From contig DXEG01000006.1 of assembly GCA_019115125.1 (NCBI GenBank), positions 1 to 36,006 on the forward strand: a stretch of DNA of 36,006 bases, given 5' to 3'. The stretch comes from Candidatus Blautia faecipullorum (GTDB lineage: Bacteria > Bacillota > Clostridia > Lachnospirales > Lachnospiraceae). A program made the position numbers and the translations under genes. Of the stretch, positions 7,500 to 15,570 are shown piece by piece. Positions within the stretch are counted from its first letter, which is position 1, and the number at the start of each line of letters is the position of its first letter. The notes below the pieces were generated by a model that searched no databases, was not told the DNA's origin, and was given only the letters and a program-made list of their open reading frames with translations.

Positions 7500-8789
7500 A
7501 TGAAAGTCAAAAGGACTGGTTTGATATTTCTGCTGGTATCTGTCTTTTTTTGCGTGTGTCTGCCCGCGGGGGCAGAGAGCTTTGACCATATGCGGCAGAT
7601 CGTTCCCGATACGGAAATGCCAGAAGCGTATGAGAGCGGGATACAGCCGGAAGCGGCTGTTTCCGGTGAGAGCGGCGGCGGTCCGGGAAATCTGTACGCG
7701 CTTTCCGCGGTTCTCATGGATGCGGATTCTGGAAGAGTGCTTTATGAAAAAGAGGGAGAAACGCCCCGGGCAAACGCGAGTACCACAAAAGTGCTGACCT
7801 GTATGCTTGCCCTGGAAAACGGCTCAGGGGACGACTATGTGACAGTCTCTGCCAGGGCGGCCGCACAGCCGGATGTCCAACTGAATATGAGAGAGGGAGA
7901 GCAGTATTATCTGGAGGATCTTTTATATTCCCTGATGCTGCAGAGCCACAACGATACGGCCGTGGCGATTGCGGAGCATATCGGTGGTTCCGTGGAGGGC
8001 TTTGCGGAAATGATGAACAAAAAAGCGGCGGAGCTGGGATGTACAGACACACATTTTGTTACGCCCAACGGCCTGGACGACGAGGATGAGGAAGGGGTTC
8101 ATCATACCACCGCAAGGGATCTGGCCTTGATCATGCGCTATGCGATCAAAAGCAGAACTTTTTTAAAAATTACGGAAACAAGAGAATATTCCTTTTCCGA
8201 TCTCAGCGGCAGGAGAACCTTTACCCTTCGCAACGCGAACGCGTTTCTTGATATGACGGACGGAGTTCTTTCCGGAAAAACAGGGTTTACGGGAGACGCG
8301 GGCTATTGCTACGTCTGTGCCTGCACCAAAAACGGCAAAACCTTTATTGTCTCTCTTCTGGGCTGCGGATGGCCGAATAATAAAAATTATAAATGGAAGG
8401 ATACGATATCTCTGCTGAATTATGGGGACCGGAATTATGAATACAAAACTTTTTTCCGGGAACCGGAGCTTCCGGACATCGCGGTAGAAAACGGCGTGCC
8501 GGAGGATAACAGTCTGGAGGGGAGCGTTTCCGTCCATGGAATTGTGAATATCAGAGAGGAGGAAAAGCAGAAAAAGCTCCTTCTGGGAAATGATGAGAAT
8601 ATAGAATGTCATGTGTCTGTGAAAAAGGAACTTGTGGCGCCTGTAAAAAAGGGAGAGCAGATCGGAGAGGTCGCGTTTCTCCTGGACGGAACGTCCGTGG
8701 CCTCCTATCCGGTGACGGCGGACAGGGATATAGAAAAGATATCCTACCTGTGGTGTGTAGATCAGGTTTTTCATGATTTTTTTCATTGA
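7500..8789 (+). CDS. D-alanyl-D-alanine carboxypeptidase, DacF type (second copy)
   Basis: A 429-residue secreted penicillin-binding carboxypeptidase. A signal peptide spans about residues 5-26 (LIFLLVSVFFCVCLPAGA). The active site is S94-T-T-K97, then S149-H-N151 in place of the more usual SGN, and K260-T-G262. A C-terminal beta domain follows (about 320-429). About 40 extra residues separate the signal peptide from the catalytic domain, which the first copy at 2002 lacks. Ribosome site AAAGAGGTG precedes the ATG. It ends just before a strong terminator. Specific role (vegetative trimming or spore cortex) cannot be assigned. Confidence 0.9.
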   Translation: MKVKRTGLIFLLVSVFFCVCLPAGAESFDHMRQIVPDTEMPEAYESGIQPEAAVSGESGGGPGNLYALSAVLMDADSGRVLYEKEGETPRANASTTKVLTCMLALENGSGDDYVTVSARAAAQPDVQLNMREGEQYYLEDLLYSLMLQSHNDTAVAIAEHIGGSVEGFAEMMNKKAAELGCTDTHFVTPNGLDDEDEEGVHHTTARDLALIMRYAIKSRTFLKITETREYSFSDLSGRRTFTLRNANAFLDMTDGVLSGKTGFTGDAGYCYVCACTKNGKTFIVSLLGCGWPNNKNYKWKDTISLLNYGDRNYEYKTFFREPELPDIAVENGVPEDNSLEGSVSVHGIVNIREEEKQKKLLLGNDENIECHVSVKKELVAPVKKGEQIGEVAFLLDGTSVASYPVTADRDIEKISYLWCVDQVFHDFFH

Positions 8790-8798
8790 CGTCAAAGC

Positions 8799-8838
8799 GG
8801 AACGCGGCTCTTTGAAACGGGAGCCGCGTTCCTTTTTT
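8799..8838 (+). terminator. Strong rho-independent terminator
   Basis: A perfect 12-base-pair GC-rich stem (8799-8810 with 8821-8832), 10-base loop, then six T. It separates the carboxypeptidase from the decarboxylase operon. Confidence 0.95.
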
Positions 8839-8857
8839 GCGTAAATAACAGGCTGAG

Positions 8858-8875
8858 AGGTTAAATTTTTAACAA
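8858..8875. promoter_or_regulatory. Rex-like operator upstream of the decarboxylase operon
   Basis: AGGTTAA-ATTT-TTAACAA matches 12 of 14 fixed positions of the clostridial Rex motif, with a perfect right half. It ends 15 bases before the -35 box of the operon promoter. Control by NADH/NAD+ ratio is inferred from motif and position. Confidence 0.45.
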
Positions 8876-8890
8876 AAACCTGGAAATCTA

Positions 8891-8919
8891 TTGAAAAAAA
8901 AATGAAAAAAGGTTACAAT
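8891..8919 (+). promoter_or_regulatory. Promoter of the decarboxylase operon
   Basis: TTGAAA at 8891-8896 and TACAAT at 8914-8919 with a 17-base spacer. An overlapping TATAAT at 8920-8925 has no -35 at correct distance. The leader then runs about 55 bases to the GGAGGG ribosome site at 8965-8970. Confidence 0.7.
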
Positions 8920-8979
8920 TATAATCGGCTGAGATTTTGTTTATCATTAAATTTTTATAAAAATGGAGGGCAAAAGAGA

Positions 8980-10416
8980 ATGAGTAATGCAACACAAAGC
9001 TTAGCAGGCACAAGAATTACTTCTTTGCTTGATGCGAACAGTTTTGTTGAAATCGGCAAAAGCGTAACCGCAAGATCCACTGATTTCAACATGACTGAAA
9101 AGAAAGCGCCTTCAGACGGTGTGATCACCGGCTACGGCGTGATCGATGGAAATCTGGTGTATGTATACAGCCAGGACGTTTCCGTGCTGAACGGAACCGT
9201 CGGCGAGATGCACGCGAAAAAGATTTCTTCCCTTTATGATCTTGCAATGAAGACGGGAGCGCCGGTGATCGGCCTCATCGACTGCGCAGGTATGAGACTG
9301 CAGGAAGCGACAGACGCGCTGGAAGCTTTTGGAACAATTTATCTGAAGCAGACTCTGGCATCCGGGATGATTCCTCAGATCACCGCTGTATTCGGTACCT
9401 GCGGAGGCGGAATGGCCGTTGTGCCCGCTCTTACAGACTTTACCTTTATTGAGTCCAAAAAGGGCAAAATGTTTGTCAATACCCCCAACGCTCTGGAGGG
9501 CAATCATGTAGAGAAATGCGATACTTCAGCCGCCGCGTTCCAGAGCGAAGAGACAGGCCTGATCGACCGGGCGGGCTCTGAAGGTGAAATATTGGGATGG
9601 ATCCGTCAGCTTATCAGTTTTCTTCCTTCTAATTTTGAGGATAACGATTCTTTCGACGAATGTACAGATGATCTGAACCGCGTATGCGGAGATATTTCCG
9701 CCTGTGCAGGTGACACTGTTCTGGCGCTGTCCAGGATCGCCGACAATGGTCTCTTCTTTGAGACAAAGACGGCATATGGAAAGGATATCGCCACCGGCTT
9801 CCTTCGTCTGAACGGAGCTACGGTAGGAGCTGTGGCAAACAGAAAAGAAATCTACGGGGAGGACGGAACAAAGACTGAAGAATTCGATGGAACTCTGTCC
9901 GCGAGAGGCGCGAGAAAAGCGGCGGACTTCGTGAAGTTCTGCGACGCCTTTGATATTCCGGTTCTGACTCTTACCAATGTGACAGGCTTCAAGGCTACTC
10001 TCTGCAACGAAAAAATGATGGCGAAATCCGTAGGAGAAATGATCCATGCCTTTGCCGACGCAACGGTTCCGAAGGTCAACGTGGTGATCGGAAAAGCTTA
10101 TGGAACAGCATATGTCGCAATGAACAGCAAATCCATCGGCGCGGACTATGTGTACGCGTGGGATAACGCGGAAATCGGCATGATGGACGCTTCTCTTGCG
10201 GCGAAGATCATGTATCCGGGTGAGGACGCCGCTGTCCTCAGCGAAAAAGCGGCAGAATACAGAGCCCTTCAGTCCGGCGTGGAATCCGCGGCTGCCAGAG
10301 GCTATGTGGATACGGTGATCGCTCCGGAGGATACCAGAAAATATGTGATCGGAGCTTTTGAGATGCTGTTCACAAAAAGAGAAGACCGTCCGGCTAAAAA
10401 GCACAGCGCGGTCTGA
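8980..10416 (+). CDS. Acyl-CoA-type biotin-dependent carboxyltransferase subunit (12S/MmdA-like)
   Basis: A 478-residue protein of the crotonase-fold carboxyltransferase family, which moves CO2 between biotin and an acyl-CoA. The N half has GVITGYGVIDG, CAGMRLQEATDALEAFG and the oxyanion loop GTCGGGMAVVPALTDF. The C half has VTGF and GKAYGTAYVAM. The ATG at 8980 is chosen because GGAGGG stands 9 bases before it. The family is usually 510-520 residues; this one lacks much of the N-terminal leader helix. The stretch that normally reads like GGIIRHGAKL is replaced by MMAKSVGEMIHAF, so the substrate (methylmalonyl-CoA, malonyl-CoA or another) should not be assumed. First gene of a five-gene operon. 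Confidence 0.85.
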   Translation: MSNATQSLAGTRITSLLDANSFVEIGKSVTARSTDFNMTEKKAPSDGVITGYGVIDGNLVYVYSQDVSVLNGTVGEMHAKKISSLYDLAMKTGAPVIGLIDCAGMRLQEATDALEAFGTIYLKQTLASGMIPQITAVFGTCGGGMAVVPALTDFTFIESKKGKMFVNTPNALEGNHVEKCDTSAAAFQSEETGLIDRAGSEGEILGWIRQLISFLPSNFEDNDSFDECTDDLNRVCGDISACAGDTVLALSRIADNGLFFETKTAYGKDIATGFLRLNGATVGAVANRKEIYGEDGTKTEEFDGTLSARGARKAADFVKFCDAFDIPVLTLTNVTGFKATLCNEKMMAKSVGEMIHAFADATVPKVNVVIGKAYGTAYVAMNSKSIGADYVYAWDNAEIGMMDASLAAKIMYPGEDAAVLSEKAAEYRALQSGVESAAARGYVDTVIAPEDTRKYVIGAFEMLFTKREDRPAKKHSAV

Positions 10417-10429
10417 GAGAGGTGAGCAT

Positions 10430-11179
10430 ATGAATCAGATGTTAAAAAGAGCGTCTTCTGTATGCGCCGCTCTTGCCTGCGCGGCTTCCATCACTGTATC
10501 CGGAGCATCCTTCGCGATGGCGGCCAGTGAGGCGGACGAGGCGGTAAAAGAGCAGATCGCCATGATGGCGGAAGGCCTTACAGATACGATTATTCCTTTA
10601 AGTGACGACGATATTGAGGCATATATAGAATCAGGCGATGAATTTACCATCAGCGCGATGACTTCCTGGGACGACGCCCGCAAGGAGGTCGGCGAGCTTA
10701 AGGAAGCCGGGGAGGCCGAGGTGGAGTTTTCCGGCGGACAGTATACGGCCACTGTTCCGGTTATATTTGAGAATCATAACGCGGATTTCGAGTATGTTTT
10801 TGACGAGGAGATGACGGCGCTTTCCGCAACCGTCAATGTTCAGTATCCGATGTCGACAATTTTAAAGAACGCCGGTTTAAATACCCTGATGGGTTTGGGA
10901 ACCGTATTTGTCGTACTTGCCCTGCTGATCTTTTTGATCTCTCTGTTTAAGTATATTCCGGGTTCTTCCGCGGCAAAGAAAAAAGAAGAAAAAGCGGCGC
11001 CCGTTCCGGCACCTGCGCCAGCAGCTCCGGCGCCGGCAGCAGCCCCGGCCCCGGCTTCCGCATACGATGACAGGGAACTGGTGGCAGTGATCACCGCAGC
11101 TATCGTGGCATCAGAGGGAACGTCCCCCAACGGCTTTGTAGTACGTTCTATCCGCAAAATCAACCGAAAAAAAAGGTAA
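10430..11179 (+). CDS. OadG-like gamma subunit with secreted N-terminal domain
   Basis: A 249-residue protein. Residues 1-32 form a signal peptide (VCAALACAASITVSGASFAMAA). About 33-140 are an acidic domain predicted outside the membrane. A membrane helix lies at about 152-174. Then come a charged AKKKEEK segment, a proline/alanine linker, and a C-terminal motif (ELVAVITAAIVAS, GFVVRSIRK). The membrane helix plus tail is the recognisable OadG-family part, which normally anchors and assembles Na+-pumping decarboxylases; classical OadG is only about 80-120 residues and lacks the outer domain. Start at 10430 follows AGAGGTG. It sits 13 bases after the carboxyltransferase gene and 21 before the biotin carrier. 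Confidence 0.8.
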   Translation: MNQMLKRASSVCAALACAASITVSGASFAMAASEADEAVKEQIAMMAEGLTDTIIPLSDDDIEAYIESGDEFTISAMTSWDDARKEVGELKEAGEAEVEFSGGQYTATVPVIFENHNADFEYVFDEEMTALSATVNVQYPMSTILKNAGLNTLMGLGTVFVVLALLIFLISLFKYIPGSSAAKKKEEKAAPVPAPAPAAPAPAAAPAPASAYDDRELVAVITAAIVASEGTSPNGFVVRSIRKINRKKR

Positions 11180-11200
11180 AGACAATAGGAGGATCATAAA

Positions 11201-11596
11201 ATGAAAAGTTATACAATTACTGTTAATGGAACCGCATATGAAGTTACCGTGGAAGAAAAAGGCGGAGTAAGCGCACCGGCAGCAGCTCCGGCCCCAGCAG
11301 CAGCCCCGGCTCCGGCACCCGCGGCAGCACCTGCACCTGCTCCGGCGCCCGCGCCAGCAGCCGCTCCGGCAGGAGGATCAGGCGCAGTGAAGGTGACCGC
11401 ATCCGTTCCCGGAAAGGTTGTTAAGATCGTCGCCGCACCCGGACAGGCTCTGAAACCGGGCGACAGCATTGTTATCCTGGAGTCCATGAAAATGGAAATC
11501 CCGATCGTTGCTCCTCAGGAGGGAACCCTGGCAAGCATCGACACAACAGAAGGCGCTTCCGTAGAGAACGGAGACATCCTGGCAACAATGAACTAG
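11201..11596 (+). CDS. Biotin carboxyl carrier protein (1.3S/MmdC-like)
   Basis: A 131-residue carrier. Residues 1-20 form a short strand-rich lead. An alanine/proline linker covers 25-57. The biotinyl domain follows from about 62, with the attachment lysine K97 in ESMKMEI (the usual motif is AMKM, so serine replaces alanine). The domain end (TEGASVENGDILATMN) is complete. The carrier shuttles carboxybiotin between the two carboxyltransferase subunits and the membrane decarboxylase OadB. The ribosome site is TAGGAGGATC. Because the OadA-like subunit encoded downstream has no biotin domain of its own, this carrier most likely serves the whole complex. Confidence 0.92.
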   Translation: MKSYTITVNGTAYEVTVEEKGGVSAPAAAPAPAAAPAPAPAAAPAPAPAPAPAAAPAGGSGAVKVTASVPGKVVKIVAAPGQALKPGDSIVILESMKMEIPIVAPQEGTLASIDTTEGASVENGDILATMN

Positions 11597-11612
11597 GACG
11601 GGAGGTAATCAA

Positions 11613-12761
11613 ATGTCGTATATAACAGAAACCCTGTCCAACCTCCTTCATCAGACAGCCTTTTTTAATCTTACCTGGGGCAATTATCTGATGATCGCGG
11701 TGGCGTGCGTGTTCTTATTTCTTGCCATCAAAAAAGGCTTTGAACCGCTTTTGCTGGTTCCCATCGCCTTCGGTATGCTTCTGGTAAATATTTATCCGGA
11801 CATTATGGCCAGCCCCGCGGATACCTCCAACGGAGTGGGCGGACTCCTTCATTACTTCTATCTCCTGGATGAATGGAGTATCCTTCCGTCCCTCATCTTC
11901 CTGGGCGTGGGCGCCATGACCGATTTCGGTCCGCTGATCGCCAATCCCAAGAGCTTCCTGATGGGAGCGGCCGCGCAGCTTGGTATTTATGTGGCTTACT
12001 TCCTGGCGATCTTTCTGGGATTCAACGACAAGGCGGCGGCAGCGATCTCCATTATCGGAGGAGCCGACGGCCCGACGTCCATTTTCCTTGCGGGCAAGCT
12101 GGGACAGTCCGCGCTTATGGGTCCCATTGCTGTGGCAGCGTATTCCTACATGTCCCTGGTGCCCATTATCCAGCCTCCGATCATGAAGCTCTTTACTACT
12201 GAAAAGGAGCGCAAGATCAAGATGGAGCAGCTCCGTCCGGTAAGCAAGCTGGAAAAGATCCTTTTCCCCATCGTTATCACCATTGTTGTCTGCCTGATCC
12301 TTCCGACAGTCGCTCCGCTGGTGGGTATGCTGATGCTTGGAAATCTTTTCCGTGAGTCCGGAGTGGTAAAACAGCTTACTGAAACCGCGTCCAACGCTAT
12401 GATGTACATCGTGGTTATCCTTCTTGGTACCTCTGTAGGTGCATCCACAAGCGCAGAGGCATTTTTGAACATTGATACCCTGAAAATCGTTGTCCTCGGT
12501 CTGGTTGCCTTCGCGTTCGGTACCTTCGGAGGCGTTATGCTGGGCAAGCTGATGTGCAAGCTTTCCGGCGGCAAGATCAATCCGCTGATCGGCTCCGCAG
12601 GCGTGTCCGCCGTACCGATGGCCGCCCGTGTATCCCAGAAGGTGGGAGCTGAAGCGGATCCTACCAACTTCCTTCTGATGCACGCTATGGGACCGAATGT
12701 TGCGGGCGTTATTGGAACCGCTGTAGCGGCCGGTACATTCATGGCAATCTTTGGAGTTTGA
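11613..12761 (+). CDS. oadB: Na+-translocating decarboxylase beta subunit
   Basis: A 382-residue multi-pass membrane protein that decarboxylates carboxybiotin and pumps Na+ outward. Family signatures are present: GGADGPTSIF with D152 (the conserved acidic residue of the Na+ path), GNLFRESGVVKQL near 240-255, and GPNVAGVIGTAVAAG at the C terminus. Hydrophobic segments cover nearly the whole chain apart from a cytoplasmic loop (TTEKERKIKMEQLRPVSKLEK, about 195-215). Length fits OadB/MmdB/GcdB. It follows the biotin carrier by 16 bases. The name is shared across decarboxylases with different acyl substrates, so it does not settle the substrate. Confidence 0.93.
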   Translation: MSYITETLSNLLHQTAFFNLTWGNYLMIAVACVFLFLAIKKGFEPLLLVPIAFGMLLVNIYPDIMASPADTSNGVGGLLHYFYLLDEWSILPSLIFLGVGAMTDFGPLIANPKSFLMGAAAQLGIYVAYFLAIFLGFNDKAAAAISIIGGADGPTSIFLAGKLGQSALMGPIAVAAYSYMSLVPIIQPPIMKLFTTEKERKIKMEQLRPVSKLEKILFPIVITIVVCLILPTVAPLVGMLMLGNLFRESGVVKQLTETASNAMMYIVVILLGTSVGASTSAEAFLNIDTLKIVVLGLVAFAFGTFGGVMLGKLMCKLSGGKINPLIGSAGVSAVPMAARVSQKVGAEADPTNFLLMHAMGPNVAGVIGTAVAAGTFMAIFGV

Positions 12762-12795
12762 CAGCGCTGATTATATAATGTAAGGAGAATAAACA

Positions 12796-14208
12796 ATGGC
12801 AGAATTAGAGAAAAAACCTGTAAAAATTGTGGAAACTGTTCTGCGTGACGCGCATCAGTCCCTGATCGCCACACGACTCAGCACAGAACAGATGCTTCCG
12901 ATCGTTGATAAAATGGACAAGGTAGGTTATCATGCCGTAGAATGCTGGGGCGGCGCTACCTTCGACGCTTCTCTCCGTTTCCTGAAAGAGGATCCGTGGG
13001 AAAGACTTCGCAAGTTCCGTGACGGCTTCAAGAACACAAAGCTTCAGATGCTGTTCCGCGGACAGAACATCCTCGGCTACCGTCCCTATGCGGATGATGT
13101 TGTGGAATATTTTGTTCAGAAATCCGCAGCCAACGGAATCGATATCATCCGTATCTTCGACTGCCTGAACGACATGCGCAACCTGAAAACCGCGGTCAAG
13201 GCGGCAAACAAAGAAAAAGCACATGCTCAGGTGGCTCTTTCCTATACTCTGGGAGACGCTTATACCCTTGAGTACTGGACCAGCATCGCAAAGGAAATCG
13301 AGGAGATGGGAGCGGATTCCATCTGCATCAAGGATATGGCCGGTCTTCTTCTTCCCTACCAGGCGACAGAGCTTGTAGGAGCGCTGAAGGATGCCGTGAA
13401 GATCCCCATCGACCTGCATACCCATTACACCTCCGGCGTGGCTTCCATGACTTACATGAAAGCTGTAGAGGCAGGCGTGGATATCATTGACACCGCTATT
13501 TCTCCGTTTGCCCTGGGAACCTCCCAGCCGGCTACAGAAGTTATGGTAGAAACCTTTAAGGGAACTCCCTATGACACAGGCTTTGATCAGAATCTTCTGG
13601 CTGAGATCGCGGACTATTTCCGTCCGATCCGCGACGAGGCTCTTGACAGCGGCCTTCTGAATCCCAAGAATCTGGGCGTGAATATTAAAACTCTGCTGTA
13701 TCAGGTTCCGGGCGGTATGCTTTCCAACCTGACCTCCCAGCTGAAGGATCAGCATGCGGAGGACAAATTCTATGAGGTTCTGGAAGAGGTTCCGAGAGTC
13801 CGCAAGGATTTGGGCGAGCCGCCTCTGGTTACTCCTTCCTCTCAGATCGTTGGAACACAGGCTGTATTCAATGTTCTTATGGGCGAGAGATACAAGATGG
13901 TCACCAAAGAAACAAAGGATATTCTCAGCGGCAAGTACGGCGCTACCGTAAAACCGTTTAACGAGGAAGTACAGAAAAAGTGTATCGGCGACGCAGAACC
14001 GATCACCTGCCGTCCGGCGGATCTTCTGGACAACGAGCTGGATAAGCTGGAGAGCGAGATGGCGGCGTACAAGGAGCAGGATGAGGACGTTCTGTCCTAC
14101 GCGCTGTTCCCGCAGGTTGCCATGGACTTCTTTAAATACCGTCAGGCTCAGGAAACAAAAGTGGACGAGACAGCGGCAGACAGCAAAAACGGAGCTTATC
14201 CGGTATAA
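12796..14208 (+). CDS. oadA: Pyruvate/oxaloacetate carboxyltransferase subunit (5S/OadA-like, no biotin domain)
   Basis: A 470-residue TIM-barrel carboxyltransferase that exchanges CO2 between oxaloacetate/pyruvate and biotin. Seen are the metal site TVLRDAHQS (D18), the lysine K179 in CIKDMAG, and H208-x-H210 in DLHTHYTSG. The C-terminal helical funnel (about 300-430) includes NLTSQLKDQ. Full OadA proteins are near 590 residues because a biotinyl domain is attached; here the chain stops before it, as in the 5S subunit of transcarboxylase and in split pyruvate carboxylase B. The carrier at 11201-11596 supplies biotin in trans. GGAG 10 bases before the ATG. Last gene of the operon; a hairpin follows at 14268. 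Confidence 0.93.
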   Translation: MAELEKKPVKIVETVLRDAHQSLIATRLSTEQMLPIVDKMDKVGYHAVECWGGATFDASLRFLKEDPWERLRKFRDGFKNTKLQMLFRGQNILGYRPYADDVVEYFVQKSAANGIDIIRIFDCLNDMRNLKTAVKAANKEKAHAQVALSYTLGDAYTLEYWTSIAKEIEEMGADSICIKDMAGLLLPYQATELVGALKDAVKIPIDLHTHYTSGVASMTYMKAVEAGVDIIDTAISPFALGTSQPATEVMVETFKGTPYDTGFDQNLLAEIADYFRPIRDEALDSGLLNPKNLGVNIKTLLYQVPGGMLSNLTSQLKDQHAEDKFYEVLEEVPRVRKDLGEPPLVTPSSQIVGTQAVFNVLMGERYKMVTKETKDILSGKYGATVKPFNEEVQKKCIGDAEPITCRPADLLDNELDKLESEMAAYKEQDEDVLSYALFPQVAMDFFKYRQAQETKVDETAADSKNGAYPV

Positions 14209-14267
14209 AAGCTCCATCCTGCGGACTGAGGATCAAGCAGTCGGCGGAAAATCTATAAAAATAACAG

Positions 14268-14300
14268 GCCCGTCAGATTCTTCTGGCGGGCTTGCTTTCC
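14268..14300 (+). terminator. Possible weak terminator after the decarboxylase operon
   Basis: A 10-base-pair stem (14268-14277 with 14282-14291, one G-T pair, loop TTCT) followed by an interrupted T-rich stretch. It would end or attenuate the operon. Leakage into the next gene is likely because the T-run is poor. Confidence 0.45.
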
Positions 14301-14313
14301 AGAAAGGATACAG

Positions 14314-15552
14314 ATGAACAGAGTTTTGATCGTGGGCGGCGGGGCCGCAGGAATGTTTGCCGCCATAATGGCCGCCAGAAACGGCTGTGAGGTTTTTCTT
14401 TTCGAAAAAAATGAGAAGCTGGGAAAAAAACTGTATATCACCGGAAAAGGCAGATGCAATGTAACAAATGCCTGCGGGCCCGAGGAGCTTCTGGCGGGAG
14501 TGGCGCGCAATCCAAAATTTCTGTACAGCGCTTTTTACGGCTTCGGCAGCAGAGAGATGATGGATTTCCTGGAAGAGGCGGGGGTTCCTCTGAAAACAGA
14601 AAGAGGAAACCGTGTTTTTCCCGTATCGGACCATTCCTCCGATATTATCAGAGCTCTTGAGCGTCAGATGAAGAAATACGGCGTACACATCCGGCTTCAC
14701 AGCAGGGTAAAAAAAGTTTCTGCCGAGGAAGGGCGTGCCGCGGGAGTTTATCTGGAAAATGGAGAGTTTTATCCGGGCGAGGCGGTCATGGTGGCTACGG
14801 GCGGCCTTTCCTATCCCTCCACAGGTTCCACCGGCGACGGATATGTTTTTGCCCGGGAAACCGGACATAAGGTGACGGAGCTTTCTCCGTCCCTGGTTCC
14901 GCTTCATACTGCGGAGGACTATATTCCCCGGCTGAAAGGCCTGTCTTTGAGGAATGTAGAGCTTACTGTCAGAAAAGGCAAAAAAATCCTGTTCCGGGAT
15001 TTTGGAGAGATGATGTTTACGCATTTCGGTGTGACCGGCCCGCTGATTCTTTCCGCCAGCGCGTGTATTGGACAGACCCTTCAAAAAGAGGGCAGCCTGA
15101 GCGCCTGCCTGGATCTGAAGCCGGCGCTGACACAAGAGCAGTTGGACGCCCGCATTCTGAGAGAGTTTCAGTCCGGAAAAAATAAGCAGTTTAAAAATGT
15201 GATCGGAGTGCTGTTTCCCTCATCCTTAACTCCTGTTATGCTGGAGCTGGGAGGGATTCCCGGAGAAAAGATCATCCACGAAATATCCCGTGAGGAGAGA
15301 CAGCGGTTCGGCGCGCTGATAAAGGCCTTCCCCTTTACCCTTACAGGTCTCGGGGAGTTTAAAGAAGCGGTTATCACAAGGGGCGGCGTATCCGTGAAGG
15401 AGATCAGTCCGGCCACAATGGAATCAAAAAAAATACAGGGCCTTTATTTTATCGGAGAGGTTCTGGATCTGGACGCTGTAACAGGCGGATATAATCTTCA
15501 GATCGCCTGGTCTACCGCATACCTTGCGGCATTGGCCGCGAGTGAAGTATAA
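14314..15552 (+). CDS. HI0933/BaiN-family flavoprotein oxidoreductase
   Basis: A 412-residue FAD protein. The dinucleotide-binding loop GGGAAGMFAA is at residues 7-16. The family-specific EKLGKKLYITGKGRCNVTNA follows near 34-53. The C-terminal FAD motif (YFIGEVLDLDAVTGGYNLQIAWSTAYLAA, split here over about 377-405) closes the protein. These features define the HI0933/YhiN group. A clostridial member, BaiN, takes part in bile-acid 7-dehydroxylation, but the group is present in bacteria that do not do this, so the substrate is not assigned. It precedes cmk by 18 bases, and the pair is common in related genomes. Confidence 0.88.
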   Translation: MNRVLIVGGGAAGMFAAIMAARNGCEVFLFEKNEKLGKKLYITGKGRCNVTNACGPEELLAGVARNPKFLYSAFYGFGSREMMDFLEEAGVPLKTERGNRVFPVSDHSSDIIRALERQMKKYGVHIRLHSRVKKVSAEEGRAAGVYLENGEFYPGEAVMVATGGLSYPSTGSTGDGYVFARETGHKVTELSPSLVPLHTAEDYIPRLKGLSLRNVELTVRKGKKILFRDFGEMMFTHFGVTGPLILSASACIGQTLQKEGSLSACLDLKPALTQEQLDARILREFQSGKNKQFKNVIGVLFPSSLTPVMLELGGIPGEKIIHEISREERQRFGALIKAFPFTLTGLGEFKEAVITRGGVSVKEISPATMESKKIQGLYFIGEVLDLDAVTGGYNLQIAWSTAYLAALAASEV

Positions 15553-15570
15553 AACAGGAGGAAAATACAG

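Noticed and set aside
11715..12683. A 322-residue minus-strand frame opposite oadB
   Set aside because: Histidine- and glycine-rich shadow of a well-conserved membrane protein; no start signal.
12805..14217. A 470-residue open frame on the minus strand across the OadA-like gene
   Set aside because: It mirrors the plus-strand gene, has no ribosome site or recognisable domain, and the plus-strand frame has catalytic motifs. Codon bias of the real gene keeps the opposite frame open.
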